Source of the DNA: Begonia masoniana
Taxonomy: Eukaryota > Streptophyta > Magnoliopsida > Cucurbitales > Begoniaceae
Reading direction: 5' to 3'
Assembly: GCA_022432975.1 (NCBI GenBank)
Contig: CM039514.1
Span: 5,501,519 to 5,565,518, forward strand
Length of the DNA stretch: 64,000 bases
Positions 34,166 to 46,600 of this stretch are shown here, in pieces (position 1 is the stretch's first letter; every line of letters starts with the position of its first letter). Below the pieces are notes generated by a model, which saw nothing but the letters and a program-made list of their open reading frames with translations, had not been told where the DNA came from and searched no databases. The position numbers and the translations under genes were made by a program.

Positions 34166-37100
34166 ATGGAGGACCAAATCATCTCTTCATTTGTCGGAAA
34201 ATTGGCCGACTACGTTGCGGTTCCGGTTGGGCGTCAGTTTAGTTACCTGTTTCGCTACAATGGAAACTTGGAAGAGTTCAGAAGTCAACTCAGGGGACTG
34301 GAAATGGCGGGACTTGATGTGAAGCTGAAGGTCGAAGCTGCTGAGAGAAATGGGGAGGTTATCTTGCCGAGTGTTGAAGATTGGTTGGAGAGGGTCAAAG
34401 CAGTGTCCGATGAATCGCAACGATTTGTTGGGGAAGAAGACTCCATTAGAAAGTGTTGCTTCAATGGTCCTTTGAATCTGAAAGTGAGGTATCAGCGAAG
34501 CAGGAAAGCGACGAAGAAAGCTGCAGAGTTTGACAGGATTAAGAAAGATGGCAGATTCGATTCAGTTTCTCTTCCTGCTCCACCGCTGCAAATAGGATCC
34601 CTGAACAATGAAAACGAATTTGATTTTGAATCGAGGAGGTCGGTCTTCAACGAAATAATGGACGCTATAAAAGATGATGGAGTCCAAATGATTGGAATAT
34701 GGGGGATGCCTGGGATCGGAAAGACCACCTTGGTGAAAAGAGTTGGGAAATATGCTAAAGATGAAGGTCTTTTCGAGGTAGGTGGCTATGGCTGTTGTGT
34801 CACAGAATCCGAGTGTCAAAGCCATTCAAGGTCAAATTGCAGACATGATCGGTTTGAAATTTACAAGCGAGAGCGAAGTAGGAAGAGCCGGCCAATTGCT
34901 CCAAAGGCTTCTTGCTAGGAAGAAAATCCTGGTAATATTGGACGATATTTGGGATAGTCTTGAGCTAAATGATATAGGAATTCCTTCTGGAATTCAGCAC
35001 AAAGGTTGCAAAGTCATCTTAACTTCTCGAATTCGAGATGTCTGTGCGGAGATGAGAACCGAAAGAACTTCAAAATCGATCTTCTGAGTGCGAATGAAGC
35101 GCTTCGTCTATTTCTGAAAAAGTCGGGCATTGACAACCAATTTTCAGAAAAAGGGCGCTTGGCCGAGAAGTTAAGCGAAGAATGCGGCCGTTTGCCCGTT
35201 TCCATAGTCATTGTTGCTAGAGGGTTACTCAACAGGAGGCTATTCTACTGGACTGATATGCTGAATCGATTGCGTAAGTCCGATCACGATAGAAAATTGC
35301 GTGCTACTATCGAGTTAAGTTATAATAATTTGTATAGCAAAGAAGAGAAAACATTTTTCCTGCTTTGTGCTTTGTTTCCTGAAGATTATGTAATCCCAGT
35401 TCAAGTGTTATTCGAATATGGAATTGGTTGGATTTGTTTGAGAAAGTCGATAACGTGGATGGAGCACTAGTGAGAGCACATAAGCTGGCTTTGAGTTTGA
35501 AATCATCGAGCTTGTTGTTAGATGAAGGAAGCGAGAAATTTGTAAAAATGCATGATGTTGTTAGAGATGTTGCCCTTGCTATTACATCTGAAGGCAAGAA
35601 TGCATTTCTTGTAAGATCTGTAGCCCAATGGAGAGAGTGGCCGGAAAAAACTGGCAATATCTTTGTGGTCTGATGATGTCAAGAAACTTCCTGATGCATT
35701 AGAATGTCCCCAACTGCAGATCTTAGTGTTGAATTGCAGGTACCCAAATTTGCAGCTCCATGATAGTTTCTTCACCGGGATGAAAAATCTAATTGTTCTG
35801 GATATGTCGGGCATGAAGTTTGTGCAATTACCTCAATCCTTCGCAAGTCTAGAAAACCTCCGAACATTGCGCTTGAGCGACTGTAAATTAGGAGATATAT
35901 CAACAATTGGGAAGCTACAAAATTTAGTTTCGCTTAGCTTTTATGATTCTAATATCGAAGTATTGCCAAAAGAGGTTGGGGAGCTAAGCAATCTGACCTT
36001 GTTAGATTTGTCGAGTTGTGAAAGATTAAAAGTAATAACACCCGGAGTGATTCAAAATTTATCTCAACTAGAAGGATTGTACATGGGAAGAAACGTTTTG
36101 TGGTGTGACGAAGAAGAATATTACAGCCCAAAAATTGCAAGTCTTTCAGAATTGATCCACTTATCGCGCTTAATGATCTTAGAAATTTGCATATCAAATG
36201 CATTTTTCCTGCCAGATGAATTGCTATTTGGAACCTTGACGAAATTTAAGGTATCAATAGGCCAAGATGATCTCGAAAAGGAAGAATATTTTTTGCTCGA
36301 GTTCTACAGATTTTAAAGCTTACATCTCTTTCCGAAAATGTGCTCTCAAAACCCGGAATCAAAATGCTGATGAAAAACGCTCAGCATCTGGACTTGGAAC
36401 ACATTTCAAGTATGTCTATTGCCCTTCCTTCTCACTTAGGCGAATACAGATCGCTGAAGGAGCTTATCGTGAGTCACTGTGAAGATGTGAATTACGTCTT
36501 GGACATGAATGAATCAGAATATGAACCCAAAACGCCTTCTCTGAAACAACTACATCTCATCAATCTTCCATCGTTGAAAGAGATCACCATAGGCAAATTT
36601 CCAAGCATGTTTGTCAGCGAGTTGGAACACTTAAGGCTACTTGAGCTTCCAAGTTTAGTTCGCTTGTGGCCATTCCAGGCCGAATTAGTGGCTCTCGCTA
36701 ATCTAACTACCATGAAAGTGGAAACATGCAATGAATTGAAATATGTCTTCGAGCAAAGTACCGCTAAAAGTCTTTTGAAGCTCAAAGAACTTGTTGTGAG
36801 ATATTGCAGAAATTTGCGAACAATATATCTCACTGAAGAAGAAGAACAAGATAACGTTATCGACTTTCCTCAACTAAGTCACTTAAAACTTTCGGAACTG
36901 GAAAATTTAACATCTTTCGGCTCAAAATTCACTTCGAAATCAACTCTTTTCGACGAACAGGTATGCTGCATCAATAAAAACTTAAAACATAAAACTAAAA
37001 GTGCCCAATTTCGTCAAGATTATGAATTTACCTTGAATTTTAAATCCATGATTGTGTATTTCGTGATGTTTTTTTGTTTTGCTTTTTATTTTCAATTGTT

Positions 37101-40087
37101 GTTGAAGAAGAAACTTTTGATATGAAGATTTCATCTGTTCATCCACTAACCAAAAAATATAATTGCAGGTGATGTTTCTTGTATTAGAGACGCTAGATAT
37201 CTATAAGCTAGAGAGGCTGAAAAAGATATGGCACATTCATAGTCAAGTTGAGTCATTTTTTCATCTAAAAGTCCTAAAGTTGACACAATGTCCAGAGCTC
37301 TTGGTTGTTTTTCCGCCCCAAGCAACATCGGCTTTACGAAATTTAGAAGAAATTTGCGTAGAAAATTGTTACTCGTTGAAAACATTGTTTCAGTTAGATG
37401 ATGTTCCTTTGACTGTGGGCGATGAGATAGTTCTTTTTCCTCGACTCTTGACACTAAAATTGGTCAATTTACCTGAGTTGACAGCAATTTTAAGCACTAC
37501 CTCACAGAATATATCCCAAACAACGGTACGTGCGAAATTTATTTTTCATAATATAGAGAATGCAGTTATTATTTGCATGAAAATTATTTATTAAATAAAA
37601 CAAATATTTTTTTACATGCTAGGCATAACGTCGAAAATGAAAACCTAGAAAAATATGTTTTTTAGATTGGCAGTGATTCAATACAAACAGTTAAAGTTCT
37701 ATCTTGTTGATTTGATAAAAGCACGATTAATGAAAGCCAATATATGCTTGATCTGACTGTTGATCCATGTCGATTCACCAACCGATGCTAGTTGAAGAAG
37801 CAAATATACTTTTTTGCAGGTCACTTTTCCCAACTTGAAGAGCATTTACGTGGAGGCTTTGAAGAGCGTGAAAAAGATCTGGCACAATAACGTATCTACC
37901 AAGTGCTTCAGCCAGCTACAACAATTACATGTTATAGAATGTGATCAACTAGTGGAGGTTTTTCCGTGTCATCTCGTCCCTAACTTGCATTGTTTAGAAC
38001 AAGTTACAGTAAAACAATGCAACTTGCTAGAAAAGTTATTTCAGTTGGACTCTTGTCCTGTCAGTGAAAGCAAAATTATGACAATATTGAAGCAGCTAAA
38101 ATTTTGAACCTAAATGAGCTGCCCGAGTTGAGACAAATTTGGTGGACTAATAATGATAAACGCCTATGCGGAGTAAAGGTATGAACAAAAAATGATTTTG
38201 TACTTAATATGTGACTTTCATTAAAAAATACAGGTTGATGACGAATACATATATCTTTATGACTAACCAGTTCTAAAAATTGTAAATTCTAATCGTATGA
38301 ATTTGTAGGTGATATTTTCAGCCATGGAGATCATGACACTTTGCAGACTGCATAACCTCGAGTCTATCGTGGATCAACGGCTGTTAACTTCTTTTCTGAA
38401 ACTGAAGAAGCTTCAACTCGTGGGTGTCGGCCGTCTGTCATCGACTGATGACCAACTTCATATAATTAAGGGGTTAGAGGCTTTGGAGGAGTTAATAATA
38501 AAAGATAATATTGGGAAGACTCTTCATAAAGTTATAGCAACTCTTCCTAAATTAAGGAAATTGCAGCTTTACTTGATTCACGAACCGATTGAGTGGAGTG
38601 AGAGCTTATATCGCGATAAAGAGTTTCAAAGTTTGACTTCACTAAGTTTCTATTATTGCAGTGATTTGAAAAGTCTATTGACACCATCAGCTGTCAGTTG
38701 TCTGGTGCAACTCCAGGAGTTATTTGTAAATGAGTGTCAATTTACGGAATCAATTGTAGGAGAGCCGAGCGGGGAGCAAAATTTTGACAAAGTTATCGAG
38801 TTTTCTAAGTTACATACTCTCAGACTTGTTAATCTACCACATCTCACTAGCTTTTATAATAGAGAAAGTGCTCTGAAATTCCCATGCCTCGGTGATTTTT
38901 CGATAGAGGGTTGTTCACAGCTGAAAACGTTTACCTTGATGACTAGAGAAACACTTGAACCAAGCCACCAAAATTTGGTGTCAGAGGCATTGTTTGGTCA
39001 ACAGGTCCGTTATTTGAATCCATAGTGTAAATGGAATTATTATTATTTTTTCACACATTTTGTTCATAAGTCCCATTCGAATGATTGTTTACATATGTAT
39101 TTCATATATTAAAGAGTTCGGTGCAATTTTGGGTCCGTTTCGTGTGCTTTTTTGATTAACAAGCTCTGTGTTAGAAATTATTGTTTCTCGTGTTTTACAA
39201 TGGCAAGACAGTTATTTGGGTATTATTATATAATAGGACCCATTTTGTGTTGATATTCTTTAAGAGAATTCATAGTCTAACTGGAATTTTCATTTTCTTT
39301 CGAGTGAATTTGTATTTCATATATCAAGGAGTTTGGTGCAATTCTGGGTCTATTACTTTCTTGAACTATTTGAATCCATGTTTTTCAGGTTTCATTTGGT
39401 AGATTGAGCCATTTGAAGTTGGGGGGAGTGAAATTGATTGAAGAGATATGGCACCGTGACCATCCCGCCACGGCTGTGGGTGAACTTAGTCTCTTAAAGG
39501 TCGAAAGTTGTCACAAACTGTTGAAAATTTTTCCGTCTAATCTGCTTGTGGGTCTGCAGAACCTTGAGATGCTTCACGTCCAATCATGTGCGTCACTGGA
39601 ACATGTCTTTGCAGTAGAAGATCATCCACCCATCTTGTCAAATTTACAGCAGCTGGAACTTCATAGTCTGCCTAAGTTGAAGCAGCTATGGTGGAACGAG
39701 AATATTTGTGAAAGCTTTGGCCTTCCGAGCCTTCGTTCCTTTTCGATGCACACCTGTCCGGCTTTACAATATGTTTTTGATGCTTCAGTTGCTAACCATT
39801 TGGAGAATCTCAGAAGTTTATTTGTCGTGAATTGTTCCTCGATTGTAGAAATAGTTGAAGAAAAACCGGGTAGAAAGATCATGTTTCCTCTCCTTAACAC
39901 CCTCCATCTTGTGAATCTGCCATATTTCAAAGGGTTGAACCAGTATGATGAGTTTCCACAAGCTGAGTATGTGTTAGTGGACCGCTGCTTGAATATGAAA
40001 AAACATAGTCTTTTGAATGTCAAACATCGCCGAAATGAAAATCAGTTGCCGGGATCAATGAGGTTATTCGAAAGTTTTGTGGAGTGA
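34166..40087 (+). CDS. CC-NBS-LRR disease resistance protein (At4g27190/RPS2-like), frame broken as sequenced
   Basis: An intracellular immune receptor type. The ATG at 34166 (MEDQIISSFVGKLADY) opens a coiled-coil domain. The NB-ARC has a P-loop (GIWGMPGIGKTTLVKR), kinase-2 (KILVILDDIWDSL; the Trp is typical of the CC class), RNBS-B (GCKVILTSRIRDVC), GRLPVSI in place of GLPLA, and MHDVVRDVA. LRRs follow from about 35700. Exons: 34166-36960, 37169-37525, 37820-38178, 38309-39004, 39389-40087, all introns GT-AG and phase 0, stop 40085-40087. Six or seven single-base frameshifts (about 34778, 35065, 35430, 35650, 36290, 38100) interrupt it; nearly all lie in homopolymers and there are no other stops between them. 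It is either an intact gene with sequencing errors or a very young pseudogene. Confidence 0.85.
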
Positions 40088-41181
40088 ACTGAAAAACAGG
40101 TATGTTTCAAATTCATGGCTTTTTCAGATTCAACATGACCAACATTTTGATTAATGAACTTGTAGATGGTCAATTAACATTGTCTCATACCCAGCTGAGA
40201 CATAGAGATTTGTCTTGGTTCACTCTTTAGGGTTCTATTTTACCATTGTCCGTTCAATTATTTAGATTAAGAATTTTTCTTCCCGCTCAGATTTTGCGTT
40301 TAGTTTTTTAGCTAAGTTCTATGATTATTGCGTTCGATGAGACCGATTATGCATTCGTGTCATAATTCCAAAGCACAAAACGAGAAGAAAGATTGGTTCG
40401 AGGTATTGAATCTAAGTCAAGTTTATAATTTAGTGATGAAGCTAATGACATGGTCCACAGGATATTTTTGTTCATTTGATTTAGTTATTTTAAATTATAA
40501 GATGATTGGCGATAATAAGTTTACTAGGAAAACATCCATCGCTTCAATATTTAGAATATCGCGTAAATGTTGTTTAGATAATGAAATCATAAATCGTCCC
40601 AGCAAAAGGATTCTAGAAGACCTGATTGATCAAAGTCCCCGGTTTTAACTCAATTCAACTCAGGTTTGTGTAGTTTCTTGTGGGATTTGTGGTTATAATG
40701 AACTGAAGTTATAATGATGTTGAGGACTTTTGCAGTGGGGAGGACAGAACTGCAATAGGTTGAAGATAAGATCAAGAGCCTCCTTGAGGATGAGAAGCTT
40801 TCTCTTTTGGATTGATTGATCTACCGGAGTCGCAATTCCACTCCTAAATTTGTTTCGTAGTTGCAACTCAATGAGATCGCCTCCGCAACTTCAAATTTAT
40901 TGCAGGTTTGTATAGCTTCACATGGAATTTGATGATTACATAACGCAGTTTGGTGTTAATCGCTATACCGTTCTATCAGCAACTCGTCGATTAGGAGCAA
41001 TGTTGGACGAGAATTAGAATCACACGAAGTAGGATTAAGATTGTGAATATGTTTAGTAATTTTATGTTCAATCGCAAAGGATGCATCTAAGTAGTTTGGC
41101 GATGGGATGAGAATGATATGAGCTTGTTTAGCTTTTGTTATCACATCTTTCTCTTGTAAACACATGATATACTTACCAAAA
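40088..41181. other. Spacer downstream of the NBS-LRR gene
   Basis: May hold untranslated exons of the resistance gene (a GTATG donor follows the stop at 40100, with CAG-GT-type sites further on). No convincing protein or RNA gene seen. Confidence 0.4.
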
Positions 41182-41652
41182 ACTAGAATGTGGTGATAAT
41201 GATTAAAAAAATACCGATACAACATTGAATAATACAACTCGTAAAAACTTCTGATCCACTTTCGACTACTGTTGATGCTATCATAAGAAGCTAATTTTAC
41301 TTGGGATATATTTATATTTTTGGACTAGTCCAATGCTTGAAGTATCTCTAATCTCATTCGTCAATCGAAGTGGCTACATCAATATTAGAGCATGTCCTTT
41401 GAACAATAATTTGGAACATCTAGTGCTTCACCTACTCACCAAATACAGCTGGCTGGATGATAATTGCATTCCTATGTTCTAATTATTTGCAAATTATCTG
41501 TCAAATACATGTTTGACGTGAAGCTTAATCATTAGATGAATTTCTTCAAGTGTAAAATAGCCTTAAATCGTACTCATGGATGTTTTTTCAAACAAAAATA
41601 TTGAAATAAGTATAAGAAGAATTGGTATAAATATCATCATAAGCACAAAACA
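41182..41652 (-). repeat. Left arm of a large inverted repeat flanking DCL2 (unsplit copy)
   Basis: Reverse-complement match to 59219-59472 (pairs with 41373-41652) and 63076-63290 (pairs with 41182-41377). The two right-hand pieces meet at a shared GTAGC (41373-41377 here). The right-hand first piece lacks about 26 bp present here, and the second has about 20 bp extra. No terminal repeats typical of a known transposon were found. Confidence 0.8.
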
Positions 41653-41900
41653 TATTAGAGAACGTGATTATATGAAATTTACTTCTGTCATATTCTACTT
41701 TGAAGTTTCTTCTTACATATATTTATAAAAGAAAAAAAAAAACAAGAGGCTTCATTAGCTAGTGATGGTTGGGAAGAAAGATGAAGGACCAGACCTTCCT
41801 CCAAACTCTTAAAGTGGTTTTCAATGAAACTAAATGATACCGTTTGTCTCCAAGCATGCATTTTGTCTGAACTTCTATGTTGGTTCTCTGTGTTTTGCAG

Positions 41901-42905
41901 CATTAACACCGGAGCTGAAGACTACTTTGGACAAAGTTGTAACTTTACACAAAGTGATACTTTTTATAAAGGGAACTAAAGATTTTTCACAATGTGGATT
42001 CTCAAACACTGTTGTGCAAATCTTGAATCTATGAATGTACCTTTTGAGTCCATGAACATATTAGAGAACGAGATTGTAAAACAAGGTTTGAAGGAATATT
42101 CTAGTTGGCCGACATTTCCTCAGCTTTATATTGATGGAGAGTTCTTTGGTGGCTGTGACATCACTGTAGGTAAGTATATTAATTCTTCATGTGTCAGTTC
42201 TAATCAGTAAGCAACGTTAATACTTTGTTGAGATTCGACTGATTCCGGTGATGTTGCTCTTTTTTTGGGAAAAAATGATTTTATGATGTTTTGATTAGGT
42301 TAATTTCTATCACAGATTAATTGTTTGATACAATTAAAGTCTTTGTTAATGAACATATGGCCAAAAGAAATCAAAACGATACCTTAACTATGACAAATCG
42401 TGATATTGACAGAGCAAATGTCAGAATCAGAAACAATAATATGAAAGTAGTGATTATTGTATATGGTTATTTAAAAGTATGATTGGCATTGTGAAGAAGA
42501 ATAACGAGTCTCATTGAACCCGGCAATGTCTGTAATGTCATATTATCAATGTTATCTTGTATTGAATTATCAAATGAGAAATGAGTCTTCTGGTAAAATT
42601 TGCAGCATTTGTCACTCTTGATATAAAAAAAGGTAATATGTTCATAAATTTTTTTCCCTAGAAGGAAAGTCTAAATAAAGAAAAACTCTATATCATGTGT
42701 ATTTCATAGACAAAATTTCAAAAATTATGCAAAAAGTTAATTTTTATTTCAGTCACGCTGAATATGATGTTGTTTGAACTTCTTGATACGTGCTTTTTTT
42801 TGCCTTGTCCATTTCATATATCATTAATTTTACGGCAAGTCTTATGGAGGAAGAACTTGGTTTGTTTTTTCCAGAGGCACGTAAAAATGGAGAACTGAAG
42901 GAATG
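41901..42905 (+). pseudogene. Monothiol CGFS glutaredoxin (GRXS14-like), partial
   Basis: After a TTTTGCAG acceptor, 41901-42169 reads [20 protein letters not shown], then [18 protein letters not shown], then [24 protein letters not shown] is the iron-sulfur cluster-binding active site of plastid-type monothiol glutaredoxins, and WPTFPQLY and GGCD line the glutathione site. One A is missing after QIL (expected ILKSMNVPFE), which shifts the frame. A GTAAGT donor at 42170 leads to a short exon from 42875 (EARKNGELKE), whose reading then leaves the family. The first exon with a transit peptide and the normal C-terminal end were not found, so this is probably a relic. Confidence 0.75.
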
Positions 42906-43659
42906 GCCATATACACTACCACAACCAACAAAACAACGTTGGATGATATTTTATTTTGATTTTGGGCTGTGGATATTTGCAATCTTCTTCAGTGTCATTT
43001 TTCTAAATCTTCGGAGTTAAAATTAACATTTTTGTACGGAGTTAAAATTAACATTTTTGTAGCACGTTTGTATACCAAAATCAATTTCGATTTAACTAAA
43101 CCAAATCGAGGAGCAAAAGGGTGAATATTAATGAAAACACAGTGATATTGCCCATAAAAATGTGATCAAATTAAGTAAATTGAGATGTGAGATTGCCTTT
43201 TATGATATCCAACTCTTGCCCCGAAATAGGATTTGTTTTTGGAAAAAAAAAATATTTCATAACAAATAGCACTTTTCTAACATTATAGCTGAATAACTCA
43301 CTATTTTCAAACTTAATTATTTAATCACACTAATTTAAATACTCTTTTTTTTATAGCAAATTACATTTAAGATATGAGATTCAAATCAATTTGAATCTCA
43401 AACCATAATGTTTTTATAATGCGTGACTATAAATAAGAGAATAAAAACTTCTTCAATCTTGTAGCTTATGACCCCATCCCTTTTACACATTTGAAAAGAA
43501 TTACATTACAGTTGCTGTACAAATCAAATCATAAAATTGAAGCCGAAATCTAGCAAAAACCCATCTCTACAAACCACCGGACAGTTCTTCCGATTGAGAA
43601 CCAAAAAACAAAACTGACAATCTCAAGCAAAATCTCAGACAATCCTAATATTTCACAAC
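42906..43659. other. Spacer between glutaredoxin relic and DCL2
   Basis: AT-rich; contains a 24-bp tandem duplication (GGAGTTAAAATTAACATTTT, from 43013) and a perfect 11-bp-arm inverted repeat (GAGATTCAAAT, about 43377-43400). The DCL2 3' UTR probably lies at its right end. Confidence 0.5.
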
Positions 43660-46600
43660 TTATCTGAGGGAGGATTGATTACCAAATAAGCTTTCCTTGA
43701 GAGCCAACAAAACTTTTTTGCAGGCAAATTTCTTAGCAGCCTTCTTATCTTGAGATGTTGAAGAATGCTTAAATACCATCTCTTTGGCTTTAACCTCTAT
43801 CGTGACGGAGCAGACTCCATCGACACGAGATTTGACGGGTTTTTCCATGATGAAGCCGTGTTTTTGACAAAGCTCAAGCAGTTCTCTTGCGGGATGAAAA
43901 CGGATGGTTTCGGGTGTGATTAAGGGTTCTAATAGCGGCCTAATGCTTCGAAAAACGACCTCCTTATTGTACCCTGAATCGACAAGAATTGCACCTGCCA
44001 ATGACTCTATAACATCTCCTAACACCTATTTAAGAAAAAATCACCAAAAAATATAAATTATTCTACCTCATATTTTGTTCACATTACAGAAAAACTAGAG
44101 AGGTACGAGTAAGTTCTCAATATCAATATTTATAAATATTAATCCACTGTATTCAAAATAATTAGATATTAATTGCTGAGTTTGTTTGAATAAAGTAAGA
44201 TTTTTGAATTTGAAAGCCGACAAACCTTGGGATAAGTGGATTCGGAATCCCATCCAAATGTAAATTCTGAAGATAGCTTCTCAAAATTGTTAAGAGTTGC
44301 AACGATATGCTTATGGAGATCATGCGAAAAATGGAGTATATGCTTATGTAGGTTCGCTTGAACTGCAGACCGAGCATAGCAATCGTTATTCACACTAGCG
44401 GACCTCATGTCAGTTATGAACCCAGGAGATAATTCGGGATATTTATCGTACAAATATGTTGTTATTAGATAATCTAAAATTGAGTCTCCCAAGAATTCTA
44501 GCCTCTGCACAACGAAAATTATATAGCATTAAAAAGACAGCAAAAAATAATTCCAAAGAACTTCAGATAAACTCAAAATAAAAACTCACAATTCAAAATA
44601 TTTAAATTATAGCTTTCCTAAACTCCCTATTATGTGAATAAAAAAAATGACATTCATAAATTTTAAATGAGGAACTTGAACTAAGACCTTTCATTCAGCA
44701 AGTTTATAAATTCTATACTTATTTAATAATCTTCAACAACATAGTAATTCATCAACCATTGAAAAAGAGGTTTAAATGGTCAACGAGATAAAGTCTTTGA
44801 TGAAATAAAATTTTATGGAAATAACCTGGTAACATCTTGGAATTTCAGGACGCATGTAAGAACCATGCGTAAGCGCTTCTACAAGAAAGGAGGGGTCTTG
44901 GAACGAATAGTTTAGTAGGGATTCTAGATGTTTAACATTGACAAATTTATCCGGCTGCACATCGAATGACCTTTCATAAGGCGTAATTTTGAAATCAACT
45001 TCTATACCAATCCAACTCATAAAGACCAGGAGCCGCTATTTCCCCACCATTACTAAGATATGCACCAATGAGTGCTTCCACAACATCTGCTACTACTTTG
45101 AATTTTAGTTTTCTATACTCTCTACTATAAATTTTTCTCCTAATTGAAAGGGCCTCTTGATTCAAAGTGTAAGTTTTACTTTTGTATCCAGGAATGATCC
45201 ACATTTTAGGATTGAAAGGTTCATTGCGGATGAAGCCCTGCAAAGAGATGAACAAGAAAAATTATTAACATGCCAAAATTTTGATTCAAAATCAATTACC
45301 GTGCAAAATTTTAAACTTTAAAAATTCTAAATGACCAACAAACACAAATGATGAGTCAAATAGATAGTGTAATTTCCTATCTAATGGATGGATTCAATGG
45401 TATGCAGAACATACGTTTAACATTCATTCTACGTGCCATTGAAAATCTTTCCGCGACTCTATTAACACATATATTATATGGATGACCGAAAGTACCCCAT
45501 TACCCCGCGAAGCTTTGGTTAAGCTTTGAAAGTATTCATGAGAAGTACAATAATAAACTATCTGGAAAAGAATTACTTCTACCCTTGGCTTCTAAATATA
45601 AAATACTGATTTTTCATTAAATATGATAGCAAACAATTGTTCGAGCAAAGTATGAAAAAAGAAGATACCGGAATTTTGGAGTTACATCCAAGTTCACAAA
45701 GGGAAGCATTAGATACAATTCTATCTTTTTTCGCACTAAGGAGGCCTTCATGATGATTCGGATACATACGGAAAAGTTGTTGGCATGCTGCATATTTGAG
45801 AAATGAATCACCAAGAGTTTCAAAAGATTCCAAGTGAAATGTCTCTTGGCATTTTTTTGTGGTTATTGCTTCCAAGACCTATTTTGAAAACTAGTATTAG
45901 CAATAATAAAACAAAATATTAAATCCAAACAAGCAAAGATGAGAAATGAGGTTCACAAATGAAGTCAATTACACTTTGAATCAATAGTCCATTTCAATTA
46001 CGAGAAAAATTTATATTAGAGAATATAGAAAACTAAAATTCAAGGTAATGGCAAATGTTGTGGAAGCACTTATTGGTGCATATCTTAGTAATGATGGAAA
46101 AATAGCCGCTTTTAGTCCTCAAACCTTTTTGTCTGAATATAAATATTGACAAAAAAAAAATGATTTACATGAAAAATTTCCACTGAGAAGGAAAGAGTCA
46201 CAAAAGAAAACAAAAAATGAATAAAAACACCATTTTTAGAACTTTTCAACTGACAATCTCCATGTAGCAATATATTTTGTTCACCTAATTAAAAATAGAT
46301 GGACTCTAGAACCATTGGCTAATTTCTCTTCCAAATCATTTCTTCTTACAACTACTTCCACCTCACCTATCCATTTTCCTTTCTAGAATTTTACAAGAAA
46401 AGAATGAGTTCCATCCAAGACATGTCATAATCTCGATTGAAGGACTAATCAAAAAAAAAAAAAAAAATCCTTTGAGAGTCTTATCCCCTCATTGTTACCC
46501 CACGCTTAATAAAGAAACTAGCAATCACATTATGATTCAATGTGAATTTAACCATTAAAATATACGTCTTTTCTTCTCATTACACAGAAAGCTCTTTTTG

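Noticed and set aside
42790..43020. 76-codon frame with a hydrophobic C-terminus after the glutaredoxin
   Set aside because: Only EARKNGELKE matches the glutaredoxin; the remainder is AT-rich read-through that looks like a membrane helix by composition.
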